In this document: positions 36,801-45,996 of the stretch, in pieces | Layout of the letters: the number at the start of each line of letters is the position of its first letter | Numbering within the stretch: position 1 is the stretch's first letter | NCBI RefSeq assembly: GCF_002104765.1 | Contig: NZ_NCXM01000013.1 | Span: 1-64,000, forward strand | DNA: 64,000 nt | Direction: 5' to 3' | From: Mycolicibacterium vulneris | GTDB taxonomy: Bacteria > Actinomycetota > Actinomycetes > Mycobacteriales > Mycobacteriaceae | Notes under the pieces: generated by a model | Told to the model about the DNA's origin: nothing | Databases searched by the model: none | What the model saw: the letters and a program-made list of their open reading frames with translations, nothing else | Program-made: the position numbers and the translations under genes

Positions 36801-37499
36801 TCAGACCTTGCGGATGACCGTGACGACCTTGCCCAGCACGCTCGCGTCGTTGCCGGGGATGGGGTCGAACGCCGGGTTGTGCGGCATCAGCCACACCTGA
36901 CCGCCGGCGCGTTTGAACGTCTTGACGGTGGCCTCGCCGTCCAGCATCGCCGCGACGATGTCGCCGTTGTCGGCGACGTTCTGCTGGCGGACCACCACCC
37001 AGTCGCCGTCGCAGATCGCGGCCTCGACCATCGAGTCACCGACCACCTTGAGTAGGAAAAGCGTTCCCTCACCGACCAATTCGCGCGGGAGGGGAAAGAC
37101 GTCCTCGACGGCCTCTTCGGCGAGGATGGGTCCGCCGGCCGCGATGCGCCCGAGCACCGGGACGAACGTGGGCTCCGGCAGGGCATCCGAGCCGGCCACC
37201 TCGGTGGCGGGCGCCGCCACGTCGTCGTCGGCCCCGCGGACATCGACGGCCCGCGGGCGGTTGGGGTCGCGGCGCAGGTATCCCTTGCGCTCCAGGGTGC
37301 GCAGCTGGTGCGCCACCGATGACGTCGACGTCAGACCGACGGCGTCGCCGATCTCCCGGATGCTCGGCGGGTACCCGCGGCTGGTGACCGAGGCGCGGAT
37401 GACATTCAGAATGGTGCGCTGCCGTTCGGTCAGCGAGGAGTCCACGGATTGCAACCGACGCTCGGGGCCGGCCGATGAGATGTCGTTGCTGTCGCCCAT
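36801..37499 (-). CDS. lexA: SOS repressor LexA
   Basis: Represses DNA-damage genes and self-cleaves with activated RecA. The 232-residue protein has a winged HTH (about residues 23-88, [20 protein letters not shown] as recognition region), the cleavage bond Ala121-Gly122 (RIAAGGP) and the Ser156/Lys193 dyad ([14 protein letters not shown]). The ATG at 37499 matches the MGDSND-type start of mycobacterial LexA. A perfect-consensus SOS box lies 33 bases upstream, so it is autoregulated. Confidence 0.97.
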   Translation of the reverse strand: MGDSNDISSAGPERRLQSVDSSLTERQRTILNVIRASVTSRGYPPSIREIGDAVGLTSTSSVAHQLRTLERKGYLRRDPNRPRAVDVRGADDDVAAPATEVAGSDALPEPTFVPVLGRIAAGGPILAEEAVEDVFPLPRELVGEGTLFLLKVVGDSMVEAAICDGDWVVVRQQNVADNGDIVAAMLDGEATVKTFKRAGGQVWLMPHNPAFDPIPGNDASVLGKVVTVIRKV

Positions 37500-37531
37500 G
37501 GCACTGAATGTAGCCGCACTGCGAACAAGAA

Positions 37532-37547
37532 TCAAACATGTGTTCGA
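37532..37547 (-). promoter_or_regulatory. LexA (SOS) box of lexA
   Basis: Plus-strand TCAAACATGTGTTCGA, i.e. TCGAACACATGTTTGA on the minus strand, the form I remember for the M. tuberculosis lexA operator. It lies 33 bases before the lexA ATG. A weaker half-site TCGAAC (37751-37756) lies near the divergent chiZ-like gene. Confidence 0.88.
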
Positions 37548-37668
37548 GTGGCGTGTCGTGCGGTCCGGATCGCCCCGCAAAAGGCCGAAAGTCAGGTGAA
37601 TCACAAATGTGTAACTCTTCGAGATATCGGGTATTTGTGCCTCGTGACAGTGGTAAGGGCCGACGAAC

Positions 37669-37691
37669 TTGTCGGTGGTGTGATCTAGCGT
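37669..37691 (+). promoter_or_regulatory. PafBC-type promoter of the chiZ-like gene
   Basis: TTGTCGGTG (37669-37677), eight bases, TAGCGT (37686-37691), matching tTGTCRGTG-N8-TAnnnT. The same nine-base upstream element occurs at recA in this window (20966). It predicts LexA-independent damage induction of the cell-wall gene that follows. Confidence 0.82.
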
Positions 37692-37791
37692 TTGCTCGTG
37701 CGACACGCTTCGCTCAAATGTTCGGGTTTCGAACATACAAGCGATTAGAGTCGAACACACGAGCGAGAGCTAGTTGACCGGAGGAACGAAG

Positions 37792-38286
37792 ATGACAGTC
37801 ATCCACACGCCTGCGCCGCGTACCAGCAGTCTTCGGCGCCCGATCAACGGACCCGTCCAGGGTGTTCGCTACGGACGGGACGGTCTGGCCAGGTCCCGCA
37901 GGCCCGCGCCCTCGCGGCCGGCCGGTGCGGCGACGCGCTATTACGGCACCGGGGTGGCGGTGTCGGTCGCTCCGCACCGCAGGCGCGCCACGACCTGGGC
38001 ATCCACCATCGGGTTGGCGCTGGCCGCCGGGGCGATCACGCTGTGGCTGGGTCTGGTCGCGAACGTCGGTCAGGTGCTCAACGGCGACTCCACGAACTCC
38101 GCAGCCCATGTTCCCGACCGGCTCGCCGTCGTCCGCGTCGATGCGGGGGAGTCGCTTCAGGACTTCGCACACCGGGTGGCGCCCGACGCGCCGACCACCC
38201 AGGTCGCCGACCGGATCCGTGAACTCAACGATCTGCACTCGCCCAACCTGATGGCGGGCCAGACCCTGATCGCTCCGGTCGGCTGA
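37792..38286 (+). CDS. chiZ: LysM-domain cell-wall protein, ChiZ/Rv2719c-like division inhibitor
   Basis: A 164-residue protein with a basic, Pro/Arg-rich cytoplasmic N-terminus, one membrane segment ([19 protein letters not shown], about residues 68-86) and an extracytoplasmic LysM domain ([13 protein letters not shown] to [12 protein letters not shown], about residues 110-164). The M. tuberculosis counterpart is a DNA damage-induced cell-wall protein that delays division. GGAGGAACGAAG precedes the ATG. It is divergent from lexA with damage-responsive signals between them. Confidence 0.88.
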   Translation: MTVIHTPAPRTSSLRRPINGPVQGVRYGRDGLARSRRPAPSRPAGAATRYYGTGVAVSVAPHRRRATTWASTIGLALAAGAITLWLGLVANVGQVLNGDSTNSAAHVPDRLAVVRVDAGESLQDFAHRVAPDAPTTQVADRIRELNDLHSPNLMAGQTLIAPVG

Positions 38287-38435
38287 CAACCGTTGTGCGA
38301 GCACGGCTCTGGACCGGCGGTCCCCGGACGCCGGCGGTGAGCCGGTACGCCCGGCGGCTCCATTAGCCGTGCAGGTCAGCGCGCGGGTACGCTCAAAGTC
38401 CAGCGGTACCTTGTCGGCGCGACGAAGGAGCGGTC

Positions 38436-38900
38436 ATGCACTGTCCGTTCTGCCGCCATCCCGACTCCCGGGTGATCGACTCGCGCGAAACCGATGAGGG
38501 GCAGGCCATCCGGCGCCGCCGATCCTGTCCCGAGTGCGGACGACGTTTCACCACCGTGGAGACCGCGGTCCTGGCGGTGGTCAAGCGCAGCGGCGTCACC
38601 GAACCGTTCAGCAGGGAGAAGGTCATCAGCGGCGTCCGCCGGGCCTGCCAGGGGCGCCAGGTCGACGACGATGCGCTGAACCTGCTGGCCCAGCAGGTCG
38701 AAGACACGGTGCGCGCCGCGGGTTCGCCCGAGATCCCCAGCCACGAGGTCGGCCTCGCCATCCTGGGGCCGCTGCGCGACCTCGACGAGGTGGCCTACTT
38801 GCGGTTCGCCTCCGTGTATCGGTCGTTCGAGTCCGCGGACGATTTCGAGCGCGAGATCCAGGCCCTGCGCGACCACCGCGGAGTGGCGACCCCGGGCTGA
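38436..38900 (+). CDS. nrdR: Transcriptional repressor NrdR
   Basis: Nucleotide-sensing repressor of ribonucleotide reductase genes. The 154-residue protein has a zinc ribbon (Cys3, Cys6, Cys31, Cys34) followed by an ATP-cone (about residues 46-136, [20 protein letters not shown]). A GAAGGAG site precedes the ATG. The position next to lexA and the chiZ-like gene links it to the DNA-damage and replication theme. Length is that of the family. Confidence 0.97.
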   Translation: MHCPFCRHPDSRVIDSRETDEGQAIRRRRSCPECGRRFTTVETAVLAVVKRSGVTEPFSREKVISGVRRACQGRQVDDDALNLLAQQVEDTVRAAGSPEIPSHEVGLAILGPLRDLDEVAYLRFASVYRSFESADDFEREIQALRDHRGVATPG

Positions 38901-38936
38901 CGAACCCGACGAGCCGTCGCGGCCTAGGCTCGCTTT

Positions 38937-39422
38937 ATGCCCCCTGACTTGCATCCCGATCTTGTGGCGCTGGCACCGCTCCTGGGGACCTGGGCCGGGC
39001 AGGGTTCCGGTAAGTACCCGACGATCCCGCCCTTCGACTATCTCGAAGAAGTGGTGTTCGCCCACGTCGGTAAGCCGTTTCTGGCCTACGGACAGAAGAC
39101 CAAGGCGGTAGCCGACGGCAAGCCATTGCACGCCGAAACCGGCTATCTCCGCGTGCCCCAACCGGGTCACGTCGAACTGGTGCTGGCGCATCCCAGCGGA
39201 ATCACCGAAATCGAGGTAGGGACCTATTCGGTCACCGGCGACCTCATCGAAATGCAGATGTCGACGACGACGGTCGGGCTGACTCCCAGCGCGAAAGAGG
39301 TGACGGCGCTTGGGCGTTCCTTCCGCGTCGACGGGGACGAGCTCTCCTACACGGTGCAGATGGGCGCGGTCGGGCAACCGTTGCAGGACCACCTCGCCGC
39401 GGTACTGCATCGGCAGCGCTGA
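38937..39422 (+). CDS. Nitrobindin-like heme protein (FABP family, Rv2717c-like)
   Basis: A 161-residue beta-barrel of the THAP4/nitrobindin family. It has the GTWAGQGSGKYPTI signature (about residues 17-30), FDYLEEVVF and a C-terminal LQDHLAAVLHR carrying the likely heme-ligand histidine. Nitrobindins bind ferric heme and detoxify peroxynitrite. The start ATG is 37 bases after nrdR, so they may be co-transcribed. It converges with the PhzF gene. Confidence 0.88.
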   Translation: MPPDLHPDLVALAPLLGTWAGQGSGKYPTIPPFDYLEEVVFAHVGKPFLAYGQKTKAVADGKPLHAETGYLRVPQPGHVELVLAHPSGITEIEVGTYSVTGDLIEMQMSTTTVGLTPSAKEVTALGRSFRVDGDELSYTVQMGAVGQPLQDHLAAVLHRQR

Positions 39423-39443
39423 ACGCGAGGGCCTCGGCCGCCC

Positions 39444-40130
39444 TCAGTCCAGGTGTCTCACACCGTCATTGGCGACCCGCCCGGCCACCCCGACCCAGCC
39501 CTCGGCGCTCCACGTCGTGTCGATGACGGAGCCCTTGCCCTGGGTGATCCGCAGACTCTGGCTCAGGTAATCGGTGATCCGCATCGCCGCCGAACCGGTC
39601 GCCTCGTCCTCGATCACACCGAGGTTGGCGGCGAACATGCGCGACCGCAGCGCCCCGGCCGCCCGATCGGTCCAGGACCACAGGTAGTGCGCGGTGTCGT
39701 CGGGATAGTCCGACGGGTCCGCGGCGAGAACCTCGTCGGCCGAAGCGAATTCGTGCAGGGCGAATTCGGGCGCCCAGTCCGCGCGGGCGTTGATGCTGGC
39801 GCGGTGTTCGTCGTAACCCACCTGCACGATCCCGGCCGGCACCTGCAGCGTGTTGATCGGCGAGCCGTTCTCGCGCAGCCACCAGGTTGCGCCGACCGTC
39901 GGGTGCCCGGCGAACGGTAGTTCGGTTCGCGGCGTGTAGATGGTGGCGCGCGCGGTGGTGGAGCCGGGGGCGGGAAGCCCGACGAAAACGGTCTCGCTGT
40001 AGCCCAAATGGGTTGCCAGCCGCTGCCGGGCCGCGGCCTCGACCTGGTCGGCGTCCACCACGCCCAGCGAGTTACCGAAATTGCCGTCCGAATCGGTGAA
40101 CACCCGCAGCACCGTCACGTCGATCCCCAT
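39444..40130 (-). CDS. PhzF-like isomerase family protein
   Basis: A 228-residue protein of the PhzF/diaminopimelate epimerase-like fold. [17 protein letters not shown] at the start, [16 protein letters not shown] (the conserved FAGHP) and [13 protein letters not shown] (the second conserved E-A-T-G-S-A) are visible. True PhzF has a catalytic Glu after the N-terminal GN, here absent (GNSLG), so the activity may differ. I chose the ATG at 40130 for the family length. Counterpart of Rv2716. Substrate unknown. Confidence 0.86.
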   Translation of the reverse strand: MGIDVTVLRVFTDSDGNFGNSLGVVDADQVEAAARQRLATHLGYSETVFVGLPAPGSTTARATIYTPRTELPFAGHPTVGATWWLRENGSPINTLQVPAGIVQVGYDEHRASINARADWAPEFALHEFASADEVLAADPSDYPDDTAHYLWSWTDRAAGALRSRMFAANLGVIEDEATGSAAMRITDYLSQSLRITQGKGSVIDTTWSAEGWVGVAGRVANDGVRHLD

Positions 40131-40175
40131 GGCCCGACTGTACGACGAGGCATCCGGCCGCATCGATCGAGGTGA

Positions 40176-41207
40176 TCAGGTGGCGCTGCGCTCGTCGGAC
40201 CCCATGGCGTTCAGCACCGCGACGCGAGTGGGCGCGGGACCCGAGACGGCCTGCTCGCCGCCGCCGGTGCGAAGCAGGCCGCGAAGGCGGGCCTGGTCGT
40301 ATTCCGCGGGGTCGGTGGAATCGATGAAGCGCTCGACGACGTCGATGAACCGCGCCGGGTCGTCGTGAAAGGGGAAGTGGCCGGAGCCTTCGAAGATTTC
40401 CAGCCGCGAGCCCGGCATCGCCGCATGCGCCATCCGCGCGTGCCGGACCGGGACCACCACATCCTTTGTGCCCCAAACGATCTGCACCGGGATGGCTTCG
40501 GTTAAATAACATCGGTCGAGCATGGTGACGATCTGCCCACGCCAATCCACCACCGCCCGCAGCGTCCTGCTGAACGCTGCGGAGGCCGTCGGTTCGGGCA
40601 GGTCGTCGAGGATTCGCAACACGTTGGGCAGGTCGCGGCCCAGCCCGGTGCTGCCCAACGCCAGGCCCAGGATGCGTCCCATGGCCTGAACCGCCGGCAG
40701 CACCAGCGGCAACCGCAGCAGGGCGATCGCCTCGCTGCCTATCGGCAGCGACGCCCAGCGCAGCACGAAGTTGACGTCCTTGGTGACGCCGCCGGCGCCG
40801 ACCAAGATCAGCCGTTCCACCAAATGTGGGAATTGGTAGGCGAATTGCATGGCCACGCCGCCACCAAGCGAGTGACCGATGATGGTGACCCGCTCGATGT
40901 CGAGCACGCTGAGCAGGTCACGCATCCCGTTCGCGTACGCCGCAATCGAGTAGTCGGCGCGCGGCTTGTCGGATCGTCCGTGGCCCAGCAGATCCGGGGC
41001 GATCACCGTGAAACGCTGGGCGAGCTTGGCCTGCACGGCATTCCACGTGGTGGAGTTGTCGCCGATGCCGTGGATCAGCAGAATCGCCGGCCCGGAGCCA
41101 GCGATGCGGTAGGCCCGCTTGTAACCGTGGATGGTGCGGAACTCGAGTTTGGGTGCGGTCACTTCACGCACCGGGCGGAGCGTGCTCTTGCGCTTCCGCT
41201 CCGTCAT
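40176..41207 (-). CDS. Alpha/beta hydrolase (Rv2715-like)
   Basis: A 343-residue alpha/beta hydrolase with oxyanion motif LIHGIGDNS, nucleophile elbow GHSLGG (about residues 112-117), acid in WGTKDVVVP and catalytic His in GHFPFHDDPARF. A basic N-terminus (MTERKRKSTLRPVREV) precedes it and a 40-residue tail follows. The class covers esterases, lipases and C-C hydrolases; the substrate is unknown. It lies 45 bases upstream of the PhzF gene and 62 bases after the PAC2 gene, all minus strand. Confidence 0.87.
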   Translation of the reverse strand: MTERKRKSTLRPVREVTAPKLEFRTIHGYKRAYRIAGSGPAILLIHGIGDNSTTWNAVQAKLAQRFTVIAPDLLGHGRSDKPRADYSIAAYANGMRDLLSVLDIERVTIIGHSLGGGVAMQFAYQFPHLVERLILVGAGGVTKDVNFVLRWASLPIGSEAIALLRLPLVLPAVQAMGRILGLALGSTGLGRDLPNVLRILDDLPEPTASAAFSRTLRAVVDWRGQIVTMLDRCYLTEAIPVQIVWGTKDVVVPVRHARMAHAAMPGSRLEIFEGSGHFPFHDDPARFIDVVERFIDSTDPAEYDQARLRGLLRTGGGEQAVSGPAPTRVAVLNAMGSDERSAT

Positions 41208-41269
41208 ATCGCCAACCTTGGTGTCGGGCCGGGCTAAGGGCGGCCTGGCTGGGCGCCGTGCTGAATGGG

Positions 41270-42241
41270 TCAGGTCTTATCGTCGTCGTCGAACTTCTTC
41301 TCCGCCTGCTGGGCCAGAAATCGCTCGAACTCCGCGCCCAGCTCGTCGCCGCTAGGCAGATCCTCGTCGCGAGCCAGTAACGATCTGTTCTCCTGAGCGT
41401 CGATGAAGGCATCGTACTGGCGCTCCAGCGCGGCCACCACTTGGGCGACCTCCGCGCTCGCTTCGACCTGCTCGTCGATCTTGGCCCGAATCACCTCGGC
41501 CGCTTCGGTCAACGCCGTCAGCGGCAGCTCCAGCGACGCGGTCTTGGCGACCTGCTCGAGCAACGCCTGCGCGGCGGCCGGGTAATCGGTCTGAGTGAGG
41601 TAGTGCGGGACGTGCACGGTGTAGCCGATGACCTCGTGACCGTGCTGGCCCATCCGGTACTCCAGCAGGTTGGACGCGCTGCCGGGAACCTGGATCTCCG
41701 AGATCCACGGCTGGAAGTTGGCGATCAGCTCCGGGTTGTTGGAGTGTGCGGTCATGGTTGTCGGCCGGGTGTGGGGGACCGCCATCGGGACCGTGCCGAG
41801 GCCGATGGTCTGGCGCACGTTGAGGCGCTCGGCCAGCAGCCGAACGGCGGTGATGAAGCGCTCCCACTTGAGGTCCGGTTCCATGCCGGCCAGCAACAGG
41901 AACGGCGTGCCGATCGTGTCGCGCATCGCGTACAGGCTCAGCTCGGGATCCTCGTAGTGGGTGAAGTGGTCGGTCTTGAACGTCATCAGCGGACGCCGTG
42001 AGCGGTAGTCCAGCAATTCGTCGATCGCGAAGGACGCGACCAACTCGGTGTCCAGCACCGCCTTCAGGTGCGCGGCCGCCAGCTTGATGGCATGACCCGC
42101 ATCGGAAAAGCCCTCCAAAGCGTGCACCAACACGGGCCCGCGGCCGTCGGACGTCGACAACTGCGGTGCCGGCAACTCGAGCTCGTACATCCCAGCCTGC
42201 CCTGGCTGGTACTGATCACTTGGGTCTCGGTGGTGAGCCAT
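41270..42241 (-). CDS. PAC2 (proteasome assembly chaperone-like) family protein
   Basis: A 323-residue protein with a PAC2 domain (about residues 20-250): PVLVHALEGFSDAGHA at the start, then FLLLAGMEPDLKWERF, TIGLGTVPMAVPHTRP and IGYTVHVPHYLTQTDYP. A helical, acidic C-terminus follows. Rv2714 is the counterpart. The fold is shared with eukaryotic PAC2 and archaeal PbaB proteins, but a role in proteasome assembly is not shown in mycobacteria. The ATG at 42241 is chosen from the block MAHHRDP; an extension to 42286 is possible. Confidence 0.86.
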   Translation of the reverse strand: MAHHRDPSDQYQPGQAGMYELELPAPQLSTSDGRGPVLVHALEGFSDAGHAIKLAAAHLKAVLDTELVASFAIDELLDYRSRRPLMTFKTDHFTHYEDPELSLYAMRDTIGTPFLLLAGMEPDLKWERFITAVRLLAERLNVRQTIGLGTVPMAVPHTRPTTMTAHSNNPELIANFQPWISEIQVPGSASNLLEYRMGQHGHEVIGYTVHVPHYLTQTDYPAAAQALLEQVAKTASLELPLTALTEAAEVIRAKIDEQVEASAEVAQVVAALERQYDAFIDAQENRSLLARDEDLPSGDELGAEFERFLAQQAEKKFDDDDKT

Positions 42242-42471
42242 CTGCGATCGCCTCCTCTCGGGGGTCTCTCCAGGGTGCCCTACCAAGTGTCCCCCGAATC
42301 AGCCGGCACCAACATCTATCAGCGAACTTCGCCGTCACGCTATGAGCTGAAACGCGATCATCCTCAGGCGTAATCCGCAACCGCCGCCCCGGGCGCCGGC
42401 GGCGCGCTCGCCAGCAAACCGCGTGGCGCACCGCGATGTGTGGAAGTCGGCTTGTCGACCACCGGTCAGGC

Positions 42472-43308
42472 ATGATGAAGGCGATGCGCATTCGGATCCT
42501 GGTGCTCTGTTTGGTGGTGGGGGTGGCTACGTCGCTGACGGCCTGTCGTCCTCCGGTCCAGCACGCGTCGGGCGCCTCGGTGTCCGCCCCGCGCGTCGGC
42601 GGCCCGGTGCAGCGGCTCAGCCAGCCCGAGCAGAAGGCCGTCGCGGGCCCGGTCGAGCCGGATCGGCGCATCGGGGCGATATTCATCGACGGTGGCCCGC
42701 TGCACGTCTGCACCGGCTCGGTCGTGCATTCCACGGGCGGCAACCTGATCATGACCGCCGCGCACTGCCTGGCCGGCGCCTCGCTGATCACCTTCGTCCC
42801 CGGTTTCGCCGGGGACGCGGCACCCGGTCCCGCCGACGTGTGGAAGGCCGACGCGGTCTACCTCGATCCACGCTGGATGGCCAGCAAGGACCCGCACGCC
42901 GACTACGCGATCGCGCGGGTCAGCAACGAGGCCGGCGCTCCCGTCGAGTCGCGGGTCGGCTTGGCGCTGACGTTGGGCGTGACGCCCCCGCCGGGCAGCC
43001 GCGTCACCGTGCTCGGCTATCCGGCGGGCGTGGGTGGCTCGCCCATCGGGTGTCAGGCCAGCACGTCCGTCACCGACACCGGGTTCCCCGCGTTGGCCTG
43101 CGAGGGCCTGGTGGACGGCACCAGCGGTGCGCCCTGGGTCAGCGGCACGACGCTGATCGGGCTGATCGGCGGTCTCGAGCGGGGCGGGTGCGCCGCGAAC
43201 ATGTCGTATTCGGCGCCGTTCGACGCGCAGACCGCGGAGCTGCTGCATCGCGCCGAGGTCGGTGGGCCCGGCGATCCGGTCCCGAACGAGCTCTCAGACG
43301 CCTGTTAG
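42472..43308 (+). CDS. Secreted lipoprotein trypsin-like serine protease
   Basis: A 278-residue protein with a lipoprotein signal (RILVLCLVVGVATSLTAC, lipobox LTAC). The chymotrypsin-fold catalytic triad is complete: His in MTAAHCLAG, Asp in DYAIARV, Ser in GTSGAPWV. Two extra Cys pairs probably form disulfides. Start is uncertain: ATGs at 42472, 42475 and 42484 are in frame before the signal. I do not recall a counterpart between Rv2714 and sthA in M. tuberculosis. Substrate unknown; it would act on the outer face of the membrane. Confidence 0.86.
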   Translation: MMKAMRIRILVLCLVVGVATSLTACRPPVQHASGASVSAPRVGGPVQRLSQPEQKAVAGPVEPDRRIGAIFIDGGPLHVCTGSVVHSTGGNLIMTAAHCLAGASLITFVPGFAGDAAPGPADVWKADAVYLDPRWMASKDPHADYAIARVSNEAGAPVESRVGLALTLGVTPPPGSRVTVLGYPAGVGGSPIGCQASTSVTDTGFPALACEGLVDGTSGAPWVSGTTLIGLIGGLERGGCAANMSYSAPFDAQTAELLHRAEVGGPGDPVPNELSDAC

Positions 43309-43381
43309 TGGCGATCGCCAGCGGGCGGAGTCGGGCGTGGCGATCGCCAGCGCGGCGGAGCCGGGCGCAGCGGGTCGCCAC
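43308..43381. repeat. Tandem repeat/hairpin between convergent genes
   Basis: Two near-identical units of 29 and 30 bases start at 43308 and 43337, each opening with GTGGCGATCGCCAGCG and ending GCGGAG(T/C)CGGGC. TGGCGATCGCCA is itself a 12-base palindrome. GTGGCGA (43337-43343) can also pair with TCGCCAC (43375-43381). It fills the gap between the protease gene and sthA and may act as a bidirectional terminator. Confidence 0.65.
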
Positions 43382-43388
43382 CATCGAA

Positions 43389-44804
43389 TTAGTGGCGGAA
43401 CTGGTTGAGCGCCCGGACTTTGTTCATCACGTCGAGCGCCGCCACCTTGTAGGCCTCGGAGAACGTGGGGTAGTTGAACACCGCGTCCACCAGGTACTCC
43501 ACCGTGCCGCCGCAGCCCATCACGGCCTGCCCGATGTGCACCATCTCGGTCGCGCTGGTGCCGAAGATGTGCACGCCGAGCACCTTGAGGTCCTCGGTGG
43601 ACACCAGCAGTTTGAGCATCCCGTAGGAGTCGCCTGCGATCTGGCCGCGGGCCAGCTCGCGGTACCTGGCCACGCCGACCTCGTAGGGTACTGAGTTCTT
43701 CGTCAGCTCCACCTCGGTGGCGCCGACGTAGGAGACCTCGGGGATGGAGTAGATGCCGATCGGCTGCAGCTCGGTGATGCCGTCGCTGGCTTCCCCGAAC
43801 GCGTGGTAGGCGGCCAGGCGTCCCTGCTCCATCGACGTCGCGGCCAGCGCGGGGAAGCCGATCACGTCGCCGACGGCGTAGATGTGGGGCACCTTGGTCT
43901 GGAAGTTGTCGTCGACGAAGATCCGCCCGCGGTTGTCGGCTTCCAGCTCGGCGTTGTGCAGGTCGAGGTGGTCGGTCTGGCCTTGCCGCCCGGCCGAGTA
44001 CATCACCGTCTCGGCGGGGATCTGCTTGCCGCTGGCCAGGGTGGTGACGGTGCCCGCCGACCCGACGTCGACCGCGGTCACCTCCTCACCGAACCGGAAC
44101 GTCACCGCCAGGTCGCGCAGGTGGAACTTCAGCGCCTCGACGACTTCGGGGTCACAGAAGTCGAGCATGTCGTCGCGCTTCTCGACGACGGTGACCTTTG
44201 TGCCCAGCGCGGCGAACATCGAGGCGTACTCGATGCCGATGACGCCGGCACCGACCACCACCATCGAGGTGGGCAGCGACTTGAGGTCGAGGATCCCGTC
44301 GGAGTCGAGCACCCGGTGCTCGTCGAACTCGACGCCGGAGGGCCGGGCCGGCCGGGTGCCGGTGGCGATGACGACGTATTTGCCTGTGAGGGTTATCTTT
44401 TCGCGCCGCGACGGATCCTCGACCTCGATGGTGTGTGCGTCGACGAAACGCCCGTGGCCGATCAGCAGGTCGATGCGGTTGCGCATCAGCTGGTTGCGGA
44501 CCACGTCGACTTCCTTGCCGATCACGTGCTGGGTCCGGGCCAGCAGGTCGGCCGGGGTGATCTTCTCCTTCACGCGGTAGCTCGCGCCGTAGAGTTCGCG
44601 CTGGCTCATCCCGGTGAGATAGAGGACCGCCTCGCGCAACGTCTTCGACGGAATGGTGCCCGTCTGGACGCACACACCGCCGAGCATGTGGCCGCGCTCG
44701 ACGACGGCGACCGACTTACCGAGCTTGGCCGATGCGATGGCGGCCTTCTGTCCGCCGGGCCCGGACCCGATGACCACCATGTCGTACTCCTGCGCCGAAC
44801 TCAT
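43389..44804 (-). CDS. sthA: Soluble pyridine nucleotide transhydrogenase
   Basis: FAD enzyme that moves hydride between NADPH and NAD+. The 471-residue protein is of the lipoamide-dehydrogenase fold: FAD motif [13 protein letters not shown] (residues 10-22), NAD(P) motif [14 protein letters not shown] (about residues 182-195) and [20 protein letters not shown]. The redox-active C-x4-C of the superfamily is missing: the site reads [14 protein letters not shown], as expected for SthA. It diverges from the DUF4192 gene. Confidence 0.95.
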   Translation of the reverse strand: MSSAQEYDMVVIGSGPGGQKAAIASAKLGKSVAVVERGHMLGGVCVQTGTIPSKTLREAVLYLTGMSQRELYGASYRVKEKITPADLLARTQHVIGKEVDVVRNQLMRNRIDLLIGHGRFVDAHTIEVEDPSRREKITLTGKYVVIATGTRPARPSGVEFDEHRVLDSDGILDLKSLPTSMVVVGAGVIGIEYASMFAALGTKVTVVEKRDDMLDFCDPEVVEALKFHLRDLAVTFRFGEEVTAVDVGSAGTVTTLASGKQIPAETVMYSAGRQGQTDHLDLHNAELEADNRGRIFVDDNFQTKVPHIYAVGDVIGFPALAATSMEQGRLAAYHAFGEASDGITELQPIGIYSIPEVSYVGATEVELTKNSVPYEVGVARYRELARGQIAGDSYGMLKLLVSTEDLKVLGVHIFGTSATEMVHIGQAVMGCGGTVEYLVDAVFNYPTFSEAYKVAALDVMNKVRALNQFRH

Positions 44805-44917
44805 GGCTTAAACAGTAAGGCAGCTCAACGCACAGTGCTGGGTTCATCCACAGGTCCACTGCCGCACTCGCGCACGCGCGCACCGGTTGACGGTGGCGGC
44901 CGTCAGCGTTGGTGCTC

Positions 44918-45976
44918 ATGACGACGCCTCGAGAAGACTTCGAACTTTCCCGCCCCGGTGCACTCATCGCCGCGCTGCCCGCCGTTCTCGGCTTCGTTCC
45001 CGAAAATTCATTGGTATTAGTGTCTTTGGGCGACGGGGAACTCGGCTCGGTGATGCGCGTCGACCTCTCCGAGGAACTTGCCGATCGGGTGGCGCACCTG
45101 GCGGAGGTCGCCGCCGCGGCGGCCCCCGAGGCCGTGATCGCGGTGATCGTCGACGCGGACGGAGCCTACTGTCCCAGCTGCAACGAGGAATACCGACAGC
45201 TGGCGGCGGCGCTCGCAGAAGCCTTGTCGCAGCACCACATTGAGCTGTGGGCCACGCATGTGGTCGACCAGGTGGCCCTCGGCGGCCGCTGGCACTGCGC
45301 CGAGGGCTGCGGGTCGAGCGGCCTGGTCGACGATCCCGCGGCCTCCCCGCTGGCCGCCGCGGCGGTGCTGGAAGGCAGGCGGCTCTATCCGCGGCGTGCC
45401 GACCTGCAGGCGGTCATCGCGCCCGACGACCCGGCGCGCACCGCCGCGCTGGCCGACGCGGTCCGGCGGCAGGCCGCCCGGCGTCGGGCGGCGCAGCGCG
45501 CGCATCCGGTCCGCTGCACCCGCGGCGACGTGGAGACGGCGATGGCCGCCGCAGCCCGGGTCGCGGCCGGGAAACCGCTGTCCGACAGCGAGATGGCGAC
45601 GCTGGGCTGTGCGCTGACCGACGCGCAGGTGCGCGACATCCTGTATGCCCTCGCGGTCGGGGAGAGCGCCGGCGAGGTCGAGTCGTTGTGGGCGCTGCTG
45701 GCGCGTACGCTGCCACCGCCGTGGCGGGTCGAGGCGCTGGTGCTGATCGCGTTCAGCGCGTACGCGCGCGGCGACGGCCCGCTCGCCGGGGTGTCCCTGC
45801 AGGAGGCGCTGAACTGCGCGCCCGACCATCGGATGGCGGGCATGCTGGACACGGCGTTGCAGTCGGGGCTGCGGCCCGAGGACATCCGGGACCTGGCGCT
45901 GACGGGCTATCGGTTGGCCAAGCGGTTCGGCGTGCAGCTACCGCCGCGACGGCCGTTCGGCCGCAGGGCGGGATAG
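44918..45976 (+). CDS. DUF4192 protein
   Basis: A 352-residue actinobacterial protein, counterpart of Rv2712c with the same length. It starts with the family's conserved ALIAALPAVLGFVPENSLVLVSLG. Then come a CxxC (YCPSCNEEY), WATHVVDQVALGGRWHC and a C-terminal helical domain of TPR-like character ending EALNCAPDHRMAGMLD. The ATG at 44918 is chosen for this length. Function unknown. Convergent with ideR. Confidence 0.85.
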   Translation: MTTPREDFELSRPGALIAALPAVLGFVPENSLVLVSLGDGELGSVMRVDLSEELADRVAHLAEVAAAAAPEAVIAVIVDADGAYCPSCNEEYRQLAAALAEALSQHHIELWATHVVDQVALGGRWHCAEGCGSSGLVDDPAASPLAAAAVLEGRRLYPRRADLQAVIAPDDPARTAALADAVRRQAARRRAAQRAHPVRCTRGDVETAMAAAARVAAGKPLSDSEMATLGCALTDAQVRDILYALAVGESAGEVESLWALLARTLPPPWRVEALVLIAFSAYARGDGPLAGVSLQEALNCAPDHRMAGMLDTALQSGLRPEDIRDLALTGYRLAKRFGVQLPPRRPFGRRAG

Positions 45977-45996
45977 GTGGGGGCCAAACGCCCGGG

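Noticed and set aside
37688..37735. LexA box in GTTCG-GGTTT-CGAAC (about 37720-37734) upstream of the chiZ-like gene
   Set aside because: The half-sites are in the wrong order for the mycobacterial box TCGAAC-N4-GTTCGA; treated as chance.
43308..43381. CRISPR array
   Set aside because: Only two adjacent units without spacers of regular size and no cas gene; better explained as an intergenic hairpin repeat.
42423..43694. 423-codon plus-strand frame over the serine protease and sthA
   Set aside because: It is an out-of-frame shadow, very rich in Arg and Gly, with no motif; the protease frame has signal peptide and triad.
43389..44804. Annotation of the FAD enzyme as lipoamide dehydrogenase
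   Set aside because: The redox-active Cys pair is absent (GVCVQTGT), which fits soluble transhydrogenase.
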